A stretch of 28,333 nt of DNA from Priapulus caudatus (Eukaryota; Priapulida; Priapulimorpha; Priapulimorphida; Priapulidae). Shown one piece after another: positions 1 to 9,288 of the stretch. The translations under genes and the position numbers were made by a program. The notes beneath the pieces were generated by a model. That model was given only the letters and a program-made list of their open reading frames with translations, had not been told where the DNA came from and made no database searches. The first letter of the stretch is position 1. Each line of letters begins with the position of its first letter. The stretch is from the NCBI RefSeq assembly GCF_000485595.1, contig NW_014577118.1:355082-383414 (forward strand), written 5' to 3'.

Positions 1-560
1 GTGCTGTGTGTGTGCGTTGTGGTGTGTGTCGGTGTGGTGCGGTGTGTGCGTCGACGCGTGCGTACGTGCGTGTCGCGTGCGTGCGTGGAGTGTGTGTGGC
101 TGTGCGTGTGGTGTGCGTGGTGCGTGCGCGGTGTGAATGCAGTAACGTGAGTGCGCCGTGGTGTGTGTGTGTGTTTGATCGCGTGCGTGCGTGAGTGCGT
201 GCGATGCGTGTCGCTGTGGCATGTGGGTGTGTCGTGCGTGTGTATGTGGCGTGTGGTGCGCGTGTGTGCGGTGCGTGTTGCGTGTGCGTGTGCGTTGTGT
301 CGTGTGCGTGTGCGTGTGGCGTGTGCGTGTGCGTGTGCGTGTGCTGGCGTGTGGTGGTGCGTGTGAACTGAGTAAGTGAAGTGCGCGTGTGTGTGCGTGT
401 GTGTGTGTGTGTATTCGTGGCGTGCTGCGCGTGCGTGCGTGCGTGCGTAACTCGCGCGTCGTGTGTTGTGTGCTGTGTGTGTGGTGTGCTGTGGTGGTGG
501 TGTGTGTGTGTGTGCGTGTGCTGTGTGGTGCGTGTGCGTGTGTGTGCGAGTGAGTGAGTG
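1..560. repeat. TG/CG-rich low-complexity tract
   Basis: The plus strand is almost entirely alternating purine-pyrimidine GTGTGT, GCGTGC and GTGCGTGTGC runs with few interruptions, ending near the GAGTGAGTGAG stretch at about 547-560. The irregular mixing of TG and CG dinucleotides looks like a decayed compound microsatellite. Alternating GY sequence of this length is a classic Z-DNA former. The short Cys/Val/Arg-rich frames across it are translations of the dinucleotide and are not genes. Confidence 0.9.
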
Positions 561-1895
561 CGTGCTGCGGTCTCGCGGGGCGAACAATAAGACGAGCAGT
601 GCAAATCCGGTGCAAATTCGTTATCCGTGCAAAACCTCGCTGCGTGCGTGATTTATGCGAAACACAATAATAACATCATTCCCGTGTAAATCTGGCAAAA
701 AAATGTTCTTAGGCAAAGAGTATCAGCTAAAGCTCTAAAGCCTTAAGAAAACAGTGTTTGTGTGAAAGGAACTTCCGTGTACCAGCTTTACGGACGTCGC
801 CGTGGTCTAGGTTCAGAACAAGATCGTGTTTTCCCCCCGAAAATAAGCAGATTTTCCGCACACCTACTGAATAGATTTATTACTAAACGGCTGAAGGCAC
901 GATGTTGGCACCGCGCCAGGAAGATTTACAGCGAGATGTAAGATAAGATAATCGAGGTGTTTCAAGAAAGACGCCAGCCCGCGTGCGCGTGAGTGGCATT
1001 AAAACAAGCAGCTTTGTGAGCTGTTTGTTAAGCGAAGAGTATTTGCTTGCCTGGTGCGCGAACAACTGCGCGCTAATCACCCATATGGCCGACTGTCCGC
1101 TAACGAAGCAAGTGCGAAGCACTTAGGTGCATATATAACGCGAGCAATGGAGTTCGCTGATTGGCTGTGGTCCAGAACTCAAGTGGGGAAAAAATATTTG
1201 CGTCCGGGCTTGGCGCGAGCCTGGCGCACGTTAAATCGTAGCGTACAGATAGAAAAATTCTTAAGCGTGCTAGGTTGGCACAGGTTGACTGTGCGCTCAG
1301 TTTAGCTTGTTATGTCACTCAGCAGAGAGCTACTGTACTTTTATGTGACCTAAATGAGGCTGACTATGGGCATGCGTATTGTGAAATAGCATGGGATTTG
1401 ACCCACGTGTTGCGTATACACACACAGTTTAGAACGGGCCAACTTAGTCCTGGCTAACTTGATTCTCCTTAATTTGCGGGGCTAGATTAGTCCGGACTAG
1501 CGCATATTTAGAGCGACATAGCGTGTACACAGTTCAAAAATTTGGCCCGCGTCAGGCCCGGACTATAGTTGCTACTATAATATCAAATTTGCAGTCTTAC
1601 GGGGTATACTTAGTGATTGTTTTACGAGAATTGTATGAAGCGCCATTGCTGAACATGTACATTGTACAAGTATGTTTGTATTATACATTCGTACTTAAGC
1701 GTCATGCAAGACGCGGCATGCGTAAATATATAGGTTTATTATGTTTTTCATAGTGCAGTATTTCTGCATAATGTTTGTGAATTTTGGAAACAGCATGAAA
1801 TTTCGCATACATATGCAGATGGCTATGGCGAATACCTTTGTCATAGAAGCACGTCAACAACCCTCATTGGTGGTAGAGGTTTTTTATTTTTAAAT
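561..1895. other. unrecognised sequence, no gene seen
   Basis: Mixed-composition sequence with only short open frames on either strand (longest 83 codons) and no recognisable domain. A TATATAA at about 1131-1137 followed by an inverted CCAAT box (ATTGG) at about 1160 gives a weak promoter-like look, but no transcript evidence or downstream gene supports it. A 12-base perfect palindrome, TAGTCCGGACTA, lies at 1488-1499. I assign no function. Confidence 0.5.
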
Positions 1896-2160
1896 GGGAT
1901 TCAAGAAATAGACATAACTTTGGATCTAGGTGGAGTTTTTGCTTATATGTTCTACTACATTGCACAGTAAATAGGAAACATTTCAAAAGCGCCCCCTGGT
2001 GCCGGATAGCGCTACCTGGCGGTGGACGTTCTAATTTTACATATGAGTTCCAATATATAGACTGCACATAACTTTTTATATAAGAAACTTTGAGACTCTG
2101 CATACTTTTTTTGTTTTTAGCTTATATGTCGCATAACATTGCAGCATAAAAATAACCATT
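1896..2160. repeat. diverged direct duplication, about 150-bp period
   Basis: Two diverged copies face the same way. The first (about 1896-1983) and second (about 2045-2160) share, in order, an ATAACTTT block, then a TTTTTGCTTATATGT-like block, then an ACATTGCA block followed by an A-rich tail ending in ACATT/CCATT. The stretch between them holds two GCGC...CCTGG boxes. This is either an old interspersed repeat with an internal duplication or a degraded satellite pair. No coding capacity is evident. Confidence 0.5.
1989..2023 (+). promoter_or_regulatory. paired CTCF-like GCGC-CCTGG motifs
   Basis: GCGCCCCCTGGTGCC at 1989-2003 differs at one position from the GCGCCCCCTGGTGGC form of the CTCF core known from bilaterians. 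A second related box, GCGCTACCTGGCGGT, follows 20 bases later at 2009-2023. The spacing is two helical turns. The same boxes could simply be part of the surrounding old repeat. Binding is not shown, so this is a motif-level call only. Confidence 0.25.
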
Positions 2161-2635
2161 TGAGGAACTGTTTCTTTCGGGTTAGCATATTACTTCGCAC
2201 TACTCAAGCTATTGCGCGAAATCCAGCTATATTTACTACCTACTCATAGAGAAGGAGTTTGACTTAACAGTTGAATTGCTGCATTAACAAGTAGATGATG
2301 CTAATGACGCTGTATTTGAGACCATAAGAAGCCGACTATTCTCATGGAGACGGCAATTCATCGGTCCGTTGTCAGAAGCATCGTAAATCATTGCGTTTAA
2401 CATGACTTTAGCTAAGAAAAACTTTTACATAACACTTCAGTACTAAATACACGACATTATAGACATGAGATGAAATTACTGTTTAGGTTTCTGACAGCGG
2501 GCTTCTGCCTTCAGCAGAATAACTTCACTGGTGACTCATTGAAGCAGAAGGGCTGATTTTTCTAAATAACTCTGGTCTTCTTCATTGACTAGCCTAACTA
2601 ATAAAGTTGTCTCAATAGGGGCTGTTCACTCTCAA
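2161..2635. other. unrecognised sequence, no gene seen
   Basis: AT-leaning unique-looking sequence with frequent stops in all frames. I see no RNA gene, repeat or transposon end in it. Confidence 0.5.
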
Positions 2636-2645
2636 CTTTCTTACG

Positions 2646-2808
2646 CTCGTAGGGTCTATGTCTCCCTGACCTCTGTTTGACCTGGCTCGTTTAGCTATTT
2701 CGGACTAACCCTAACCCTAACCCTAACCCTATATATATTATATATTAGTCAGAAATAGCTAAACGAGCCAGGTCAAACAGAGGTCAGGGGGTCATAGACC
2801 TTATCTGC
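2646..2808. mobile_element. foldback (MITE-like) element with telomere-type loop
   Basis: Two 55-base arms, 2653-2707 and 2746-2800, are inverted copies of each other with only a few mismatches, all near the outer and inner ends (for example CTCCC against GGGGG near the outer end). The 38-base loop holds CTAACC repeats followed by an ATATATTATATAT stretch. The 10-mer CTTTCTTACG occurs at 2636-2645 and again at 2809-2818, flanking the element directly, which looks like a target-site duplication. Long terminal inverted repeats with a 9-11 base duplication would fit a Mutator-like element (family knowledge), but no transposase remains, so the superfamily is inference. About 7 bases between each duplication and the paired arms do not pair well. 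Confidence 0.65.
2705..2730 (+). repeat. interstitial CTAACC (TTAGGG-type) repeat
   Basis: Four perfect CTAACC units plus CT lie in the loop of the foldback element. This is the complement-strand form of the TTAGGG telomere repeat used by many animals. It is far too short to be a chromosome end and its setting inside an inverted repeat argues that it travelled with, or was captured by, the element. Confidence 0.85.
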
Positions 2809-2887
2809 CTTTCTTACGGGCTTGTCCGGTTCTTAGCCAGCATAGTAGTGCTTTCATTCCAGCATTGAGCGACGGTGAAACCGCCCA

Positions 2888-3154
2888 GTGCTTAAAATAG
2901 TGATGATCGTGACTGCGCTTGTGTTCTTGTGTTTGTTTGCTCCCGCAGGCGTATTTCTCGCGTTTCCCGAGCTTCGTGGAAGTGGGATTCAACTCGATCC
3001 GTTAATAGAGGAGTTTGGCCTTCAAGTTTCTTGTTCCGTCGTACATCTGGCGCCCTTTGTCAGATTAAACGTCGCAAAGTTACGGCCAATGCTAAGACTA
3101 ATTAATTTTCTTTCTGACAACGGACCCCTGGATTCGGGTGTCGCACTCGACTGA
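2888..3154 (+). other. exon-like stretch behind a good 3' splice site
   Basis: A T-rich tract (2921-2944) ends in CTCCCGCAG with AG at 2947-2948, a strong-looking 3' splice site. Downstream, an 88-codon frame starting at 2888 runs through with a hydrophobic N-terminus (a run of Val, Ala, Leu, Phe) that would read as a signal peptide if translated from that ATG. Alternatively, an exon starting at 2949 reads 18 codons in another frame and stops at TAA. I recognise neither product. Both may be chance. Confidence 0.15.
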
Positions 3155-3612
3155 GTTTTCGGCGACGGATTCTAGCAATAGAACTGCCCAGAGCAGCTTT
3201 ACCGTATTTCGGTTGTACAGTCCCTGCAGCACATCTCATCGCTATAGCACACAGCACGGCTCTCCGAGATCACGAGCGTAGTAACATTCAGGTAGCCTAT
3301 TGCGGCCTGTGCTAGTAACAATTACCGTTATCACAAGAGCCCGAACGCTACGCTATCATCAATATTCTTATTTGCTACCGCGCATAAAATCATTAGACTT
3401 ATTTTGTCACTGTTGACTCAGAACGACGAACACTAATTGGTGTCGATATCTGTCATCATTAGGACTGATTGCCACTGCATGTGACATTACTGGAGCCTGT
3501 TTCGCGCTGTATATAAAGTAGGCCCATTTTATCACCACATCACCATGTAGTTACGTGCCATCATTATGCCTACGTGTTACAGTATCTGACATTTGTATTA
3601 TGCTTGTTTTGA
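3155..3612. other. unrecognised sequence, no gene seen
   Basis: Unique-looking sequence with stops in all frames and no repeat, RNA gene or transposon end that I can recognise. Confidence 0.45.
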
Positions 3613-4330
3613 GTGTACCTAATCTCTGTCTGTTGTCCCTGTGAGTGTCCCTGTCCTTGTCACTGTGAGTGTCCCTGCTTTAAGTGTGAGTGTCCCTGCT
3701 TTAAGTGTGAGTGTCCCTGCTTTAAGTGTGAGTGTCCCTGCTCTTGTCACTGTGAGTGTCCCTGTCCTTGTCACTGTGAGTGTCTCTGTCTCTTGTCTCT
3801 GTGAGTGTCCCTGTCTCTTGTTACTGTGAGTGCACCTGTCCTTGTTACTGTGAGCGTCCCTATCTCTTGTCCCTGTTAGTGTCCCTGCTTCTTGTTACTG
3901 TGAGTGCCTCTGTCCTTGTTACTGTGAGCGTCCTTGTCCTTGTCACTGTGAGTGTCTCTGTCCTTGTCACTGTGAGTGTCCCTGTCCTTGTCCCTGTTCT
4001 TGTCACTGTGAGCGTCCCTGTCTTTGTCACTGTGAGTGTTCATGTCCTTGTTACTGTGATTGTTTCTGTCCTTGTCCCTGTGAGTGTCCCTGTCTCTTGT
4101 CCCTGTGAGTGTCCCTGTCTCTTGTTACTGTGAGTGTCCCTGTCCTTGTTACTGTGAGTGTCCCTGTCCTTGTTACTGTGAGCGTCCCTGTCCTTGTCAC
4201 TGTGAGTGTCCTTGTCCATGTCACTGTGAGTGTCCCTGTCATTGTCACTGTGATTGTTCTTGTATTTGTCACTGTGATTGTTTCTGTCCTTGTCACTGTG
4301 AGTGTCCCTGTCCTTGTCACTGTGAGTTTA
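3613..4330. repeat. hexamer-based minisatellite (TGTCCC/TGTCCT/TGTCAC/TGTGAG)
   Basis: The tract is built of TGTNNN hexamers. The commonest higher-order unit is 24 bases (TGTGAG TGTCCC TGTCCT TGTCAC), with TGTTAC, TGTCTC and TGTGAT variants. Near 3679-3738 a 21-base subtype containing TTTAAG repeats about three times. Because the unit is a multiple of three and lacks stops in several frames, long frames stay open on both strands (Cys-Pro-Cys-Glu, Val-Thr-Val-Ser, and Thr-Arg-Thr-Gly on the minus strand). These are by-products of the repeat. A decayed tail with TGTCCC/GAGTTT runs on to about 4555. Confidence 0.9.
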
Positions 4331-4555
4331 TTGTCCTTTTATGTTTCCTGTCAGTGTTTCTGACCCTGTGACTGTGGCCCTGTCTGGTGATCCCTGTCAG
4401 TGTTCCTCTCGCTAACATTAATGAGTGTGTCCGTGTTCCCTGTCCCTGTCCCTGAGAGTTTTCCGGCCCTTTGAGTTTGAGTTTTGAGTTTGTCCCTGTC
4501 AACTGTCCCCGTGACTGTACCTGCTCATTGCCCTGTGAGTGTCCCTTTAGTGTAA
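4331..4555. repeat. decayed tail of the TGTCCC minisatellite
   Basis: TGTCCCTG, TGTCAG and GAGTTT fragments continue with loss of register, ending in TGTGAGTGTCCC at about 4536-4547. This looks like the same array after substitution and indel decay. Confidence 0.7.
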
Positions 4556-6529
4556 CATCACTAGGCTAGATTTCTTCGCTCAGACCAACAGCTAGTCCCC
4601 TGCTTAGACGCTGGACGCAGAAGATTCTGAAAAGAAAATGCTAAGCAGACATTTCGAACGATAAATAGCGTAGCCGTACTGCTGGCGTGGTGCACAAGTA
4701 TTAGTCTCGCTATTATAGCTACGTGCCGCGTGTATGACTTCATATGCCGGACCACACATCATGGGGAACAATGTTCAATTTTAAATCTGTGATTTCACGA
4801 AAGGAATTGTGACAATAGTGGCATCGTTATACGACGTTCTTTCTGAATTACTTTATTACATTTTTATCGCCAAGGAAATGTACACAATGACGGTTTGGGT
4901 CCGGCCTCTTAAGTTGGCGTCACATAATTTGCCGATAATTTTCTCTTATTCCAAACGTTGAATAATGCCCTCCAGCACATACAAGGCGTATGCCTCGTAT
5001 GCGTACGCCACAGGTACATGTAAGGCGTATGCCTCCATCTCAATAATATACTCGTGCGTGCACGCGTGCAGGTTTTTACCGGCTTCAACAGACAAAACAG
5101 ACATTACGTCGCATTGGTACATTCGGGAGTGAATAAAAACAGGTTTGCTTTTCATTTACTCCTGATATATTGTCGTCGACACCAGAAGCGCTACAACATG
5201 CATAGCCTTTCATATCTGATTGTCATTGATCTCAGGTAATGCACGCGTCTCTTGCACAGGGTGGACATTTCTACTGTATGATGACCACAGTATAGTGTTT
5301 ACTCAAATACCCGCCAGATGAGTAAATACGTCCCTCTGCGTGCACTAGTAAAGGTTTCCATATCACGTGTGACGGCTGTGCTGTATACACTACTCAATAA
5401 CCACGCATTACCACATGACGTGTTCACAGTGAACGAGCTTCGGAAAAAGAAACACTGCGTATGTGTAACTTCAATGCTGGGGTCAGATTCTATAAGCAGA
5501 AGAATAGCGAGGAGGAACGTTAACCACCGCTATTTTAATATATACGTACCATCACGAAGACGGAGATGTTTACGAAGACCCACCATTTTCATTTCCTGCT
5601 TTTAGCCATCTCCTATAAGATGACGATCGTTATTCTCCGAAAATAGGATAACTTCTTTGTTATCTAATCTTATTGCAGTCAACGTTTGGTAGACAAAAAC
5701 CTGTATATTCTCTCTGTGGTTAATGAACTGCATGCCAACCCTAACGGTGACATCGTTTATCGGATACTGTCGCTATGTATAATTAGCATTTAATATGACA
5801 TTGTTATGCTAACACTGTCACGCGTGTTTCTACATGTAATGTAATAGCGCAGTCTACTGTGTCGTAATTGTTGTTAGGCACAAATTACTTGTAAATAGTA
5901 GCACGAATTATATTAATGATTCAATTTATATTTTATGCACTGTACCGTATATATATTTGTAATTAGTACAAACATTGTCATCATGCGTGTCATCAATGTT
6001 GTTTTTTTCTTTGTGTACGGTACTAACATCTTAATCAGGTTGCTGTTACTGGTTGTTGCTCCTGACGGTGGTATTGATATTGATAATTGAATTGGTTTTC
6101 GGTCGAACGTTAGCGGCGTATATACTGTACTTGCATATTTATATTGCATGATTTTGTCGCGCGGGGTCGTTCAGTATGAAATGAAAACAGCGTGAAACGA
6201 CGCAGAATGCTTAGCGATAATGATTATCTGCACTTACTCACACGCATATTACGTATTTCCCCGAAATTCTGTTATTTTAGGTCGTGTGTGTACGTGCGTA
6301 TATACACGTCTCAATGTGCTCGCAATTGTTTTTACTTCGTGCACGGTTCGCTGTACGCTTACTATTCACGCTCACACACACATACACTCAAACCTGTAAT
6401 ACACGGGTTACTCGGGAGAAACGCCAAAATTCCCTTTATAGACAGGTGCCCGTTCTATAGAGGTGGATGTATGTGTGTAACTGCCACTCGAGGGAAACTC
6501 CCACGGACACACATGCATGCAGATATTGA
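4556..6529. other. about 2 kb of unrecognised sequence, no gene seen
   Basis: Short open frames only (longest 133 codons at 6192-6593 on the plus strand, without any recognisable domain and extending into the foldback that follows). A small local direct repeat (AAGGCGTATGCCTC at about 4982-4995 and 5022-5035) is the only structure seen. I see no tRNA, RNA polymerase III box pair or transposon end. Confidence 0.45.
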
Positions 6530-6743
6530 AAAATATAAATATATAATAAGGTGTTCATTTTTCTATTTTGCGAGATTTGAGAACAATCAATAACATGAAC
6601 AAACACTTCATTTCACATTTCACGTCACAACGTCACAAACATTTCACAACAAGAACCTGAAGCCTGAAGAGACATGTCCTCGAAAGCTCGCAAAATAATA
6701 AAAGATTGACGCCTTATTCTATATTTTTATATATTTATATTTT
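6530..6743. mobile_element. foldback with Penelope-like terminal signature
   Basis: Left arm (about 6530-6583) and right arm (about 6679-6743) are imperfect inverted copies: ATAAGG, a T-rich stretch, TTTTGCGAG and TTTGAG on the left answer CTCGAAAGCTCGCAAAA, an A-rich stretch and CCTTAT on the right, each bordered by AT-rich TATAAATATATA. Just inside the right arm lies CCTGAAGA (6663-6670) then CGAAA (6681-6685). A CTGAnGA...CGAAA pairing followed by an AATAAAA-type stretch is familiar from ends of Penelope-like retroelements, which often carry inverted terminal copies (family knowledge). No reverse transcriptase or GIY-YIG frame is present, so this would be a terminal fragment. The assignment is tentative. 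Confidence 0.4.
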
Positions 6744-8564
6744 CTCTCTCTCTTTCTATACCTATATATATATATAATGCGTTGAAGGCGAATTCTGACG
6801 AAAGATACATTAACAGCTGCGACATTAGAGCGTTAGAGAGCGAGTCCCGGTAGGATTGCTCAGGTTTAGTTCTTTTGGTTAACGCTAATTCGTGTTAAAA
6901 AATTGCACTCCGATTGATGATAAAATTGTTGATATACGGGCACTGAATCACCCGATCTAATTCGCAATGCCTTTATCGTGGATAAGTGAAGATCTCGATA
7001 AATAATTTATTCAAGCCATGCCGGGTTACCTTCTGTATGCGAGCAACTTCTCTCTCTCTCTGCTGCGCATGCGCTGGTGAGGAAGCTGGTAGGGAACTGT
7101 CATGGGAAGGTCATACATCATGGGATGTCCAGGCAAATGCAATTTACACGAATTGAGCAGGTGTCTCATGTAATGGAGTAGATATGTGTCGTTGACCCTT
7201 TCGGTATATAGTGTAATAGAAGCAGGCACTTGTCCAACCTGATGAAGTGAACGGTCATTTCTCAAATTGAATTTCCAACGGCAATTTTGAGTTCAACTCT
7301 CGCACTCTAACTCACTCTAAGGTTATTATTACAGAGAACATTTTCGTGCGCTTAAATTAGGACCTACGCGTAATTCAGTATGTAAACATATATTTCTCCC
7401 TTGAGAATCTCTGACGTTTACTATACATTTTCGTGTTTTTTTTTACAATTTGTGAATTCAGATATAACGTAAAGATATGGCGTAAGCCTCACGTTGTGGT
7501 TTTTTTTCTCTTGCTCTTGTCAGCCTCTAACTACCGTTTCAGTTTGTATGTTGTTCGATAATGCCGACGGGGGCGTGTGCGTTCGCATCAAACTGTAGGG
7601 TATACGCTTTTAATGCGAATCTAGCCGCGTAAAACCGTAGTCAATGGCTAATCAACTATGAAGGGAAAAACGTCTTCAAAGCGTAGGCAAATTTCATGTC
7701 TCGAAGAAAATTGTTAGTGTGCCGACATCAATCATCTAGCCTGGCGGTATCTAGACTCACTGACAGCGGTGTAATCTTCATTATTTCATTAGCAATGCAT
7801 TTCATGTTTCTACCCTGCTCGCGCGCGCCCGTGCCAGTCCCCGCCGACGCCTTCCCCAAGTCCCACCGCCGCTTAGGGTTGCAGATGATAAAATTATCGC
7901 GATGCTCGCCGTGCCCGCAGTTCAATTAGTCGTCGGCCGACAAATATTTGTTCCCCCCGCAAGCGGAATGTAGAACGAGGGAATATTCCGCGTATTATCA
8001 TCACCTGAGGAGGACGCCTACTACCCAAATTGTTCGGTCACCGAGGGGGAAAAGGACCGCATAGCGGGATTCCATTTCTCAGCGATGCACGACCGGCCAT
8101 ATCGCTCCGTAGAGATTTGCCGATGGGCGGAGGTTAACGAGCCATCGTTTTCAGCCAGTGTGGAAGGAAGCCACACATGGGAGCGCGTATACACATATAT
8201 GGATACTGCCGCATATCATGCTAGGGAAGAGCTTCTTCATTAGAAATGTTTGCGCATCCTTATCTGTTTCTAGGAGGGGGAATTGCGCCGGCGGTGTTAT
8301 CAGTTGCTTGGGGGATAACTGCTTATTGGTTTTGCCCGGCACGTGCTACACTAGCATCCCCTGGCTTGGCAATCTTCAAAGGGAGTGAGATTACTCACAT
8401 GCTTGCCACTGACAGGCAGGATAACAGGCGGAGGGTGATTGATGCTAAATGCATGTATACAAGCTAGTTTACATGTAAAAGGTTTTCCCGTGTGCTCAGC
8501 CGTGTTGCGGTAATGTCCGTCGTGCCTTTAATGTAATGTACTGGATCGCCTCCCACCATTCCTC
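6744..8564. other. about 1.8 kb of unrecognised sequence, no gene seen
   Basis: The stretch opens with a short CT run and a (TA)n at about 6764-6775. An open frame of 79 codons on the minus strand (7026-7265) has a natural-looking amino-acid composition but begins at TTG behind an in-frame stop and matches nothing I know. From 8000 to 8400 the sequence is mixed and CpG-containing with overlapping short frames on both strands. I cannot assign a function to any of it. Confidence 0.45.
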
Positions 8565-8569
8565 GTGCG

Positions 8570-8694
8570 CGCGAGAGAGAGAGCGATAGCGAGAGAAAGC
8601 GATAGCGAGAGAGAGGGAGAGAGAGGGAACGATAGCGAGAGAGAGCGAGAGCGAGAGAGAGCGAGAGAGAGAGAGAGAGAGAGAGCAGAGAGAA
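8570..8694. repeat. GA-rich compound microsatellite
   Basis: The plus strand is GAGAGA with CGATAG, CGAGAG and GGGAGAGA interspersions. It is followed after about 46 bases by a CT tract, so the two could pair as arms of a hairpin. Arg-Glu and Leu-Ser frames through it are translation artefacts. Confidence 0.95.
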
Positions 8695-8740
8695 GCGCGA
8701 ATTTTGGGAAAGGGTTACTTCAAATGATAATGTCACATGT

Positions 8741-8755
8741 TGCTCTCTCTCTCTT

Positions 8756-8791
<36 letters not shown>

Positions 8792-8812
8792 CGCTCTCGC
8801 TTCTCGCTCTCG

Positions 8813-8861
<49 letters not shown>

Positions 8862-8862
8862 A
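8741..8862. repeat. CT-rich compound microsatellite
   Basis: CTCTCT with TTCTTTCT, CGCTCTCG and TCCTCT interruptions, complementary in character to the GA tract just upstream. Confidence 0.95.
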
Positions 8863-8969
8863 CAGAACATTTCATGACAGCATTTCCATCGGTCACGGCA
8901 ATTATTGGCTCCGTGGCTATTATGACGTTACCTCAGAGACTTGCGCCACAAACCCACAGTTGTGAAGAA

Positions 8970-9018
<49 letters not shown>

Positions 9019-9288
9019 CTTTCTCACGCACTCCCCCCTCTCTCTCTCTCGCTCTCGCTCGCTCGCTCGCTCTCTCTCCCCCTTTCTCTTTGTCTCACTC
9101 TCTCCCTCACTCTCTTTCTCTTGCGCGCTCTCTCTCTCTCCCTCTCTGTCTCCCTCTCTGTCTCCCCCCTCTCTCTCTCCCTCGCCCTTTCTCTCTCTCT
9201 CTGTCTTTGTCTCTCTCTCTCCCTCGCCCTTTCTCTCTCTCTGTCTTTGTCTCTCTCTCTCACTCTCTCTCTCTCTTTCTCTCCCGCA
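8970..9288. repeat. CT-rich compound microsatellite, about 320 bp
   Basis: Long polypyrimidine run on the plus strand with (CT)n, GCTCGCTCG, CTGTCTC and CCCTCGCCCTTT sub-blocks. The last gives an internal duplication of about 50 bases (about 9179-9230 and 9221-9280). Homopurine-homopyrimidine tracts of this kind can form triplex DNA. The long Ser-Leu frame is not a gene. Confidence 0.95.

Noticed and set aside
2705-2730. True telomere or chromosome end
   Set aside because: Only about 26 bases, flanked on both sides by paired inverted-repeat arms and ordinary sequence.
3613-4330. CRISPR-like array
   Set aside because: There are no unique spacers; the sequence is a continuous hexamer minisatellite in a eukaryotic setting.
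3641-4371. Cys-Pro repeat or Val-Ser repeat proteins
   Set aside because: The repeat unit is a multiple of three without stops, so several frames on both strands stay open; no start context, splice signal or flanking coding sequence supports a gene.
6192-6593. 133-codon plus-strand open frame
   Set aside because: No recognisable domain, odd Cys/Tyr/Arg-rich composition, and it runs into the inverted-repeat arm downstream.
6663-6690. Hammerhead ribozyme
   Set aside because: CTGAAGA and CGAAA boxes are present, but only about two base pairs of the intervening stem can form and the other helices are not evident.
7026-7265. 79-codon minus-strand frame with natural-looking composition
   Set aside because: Starts at TTG right after an in-frame stop region, has no domain I recognise and no convincing splice acceptor upstream.
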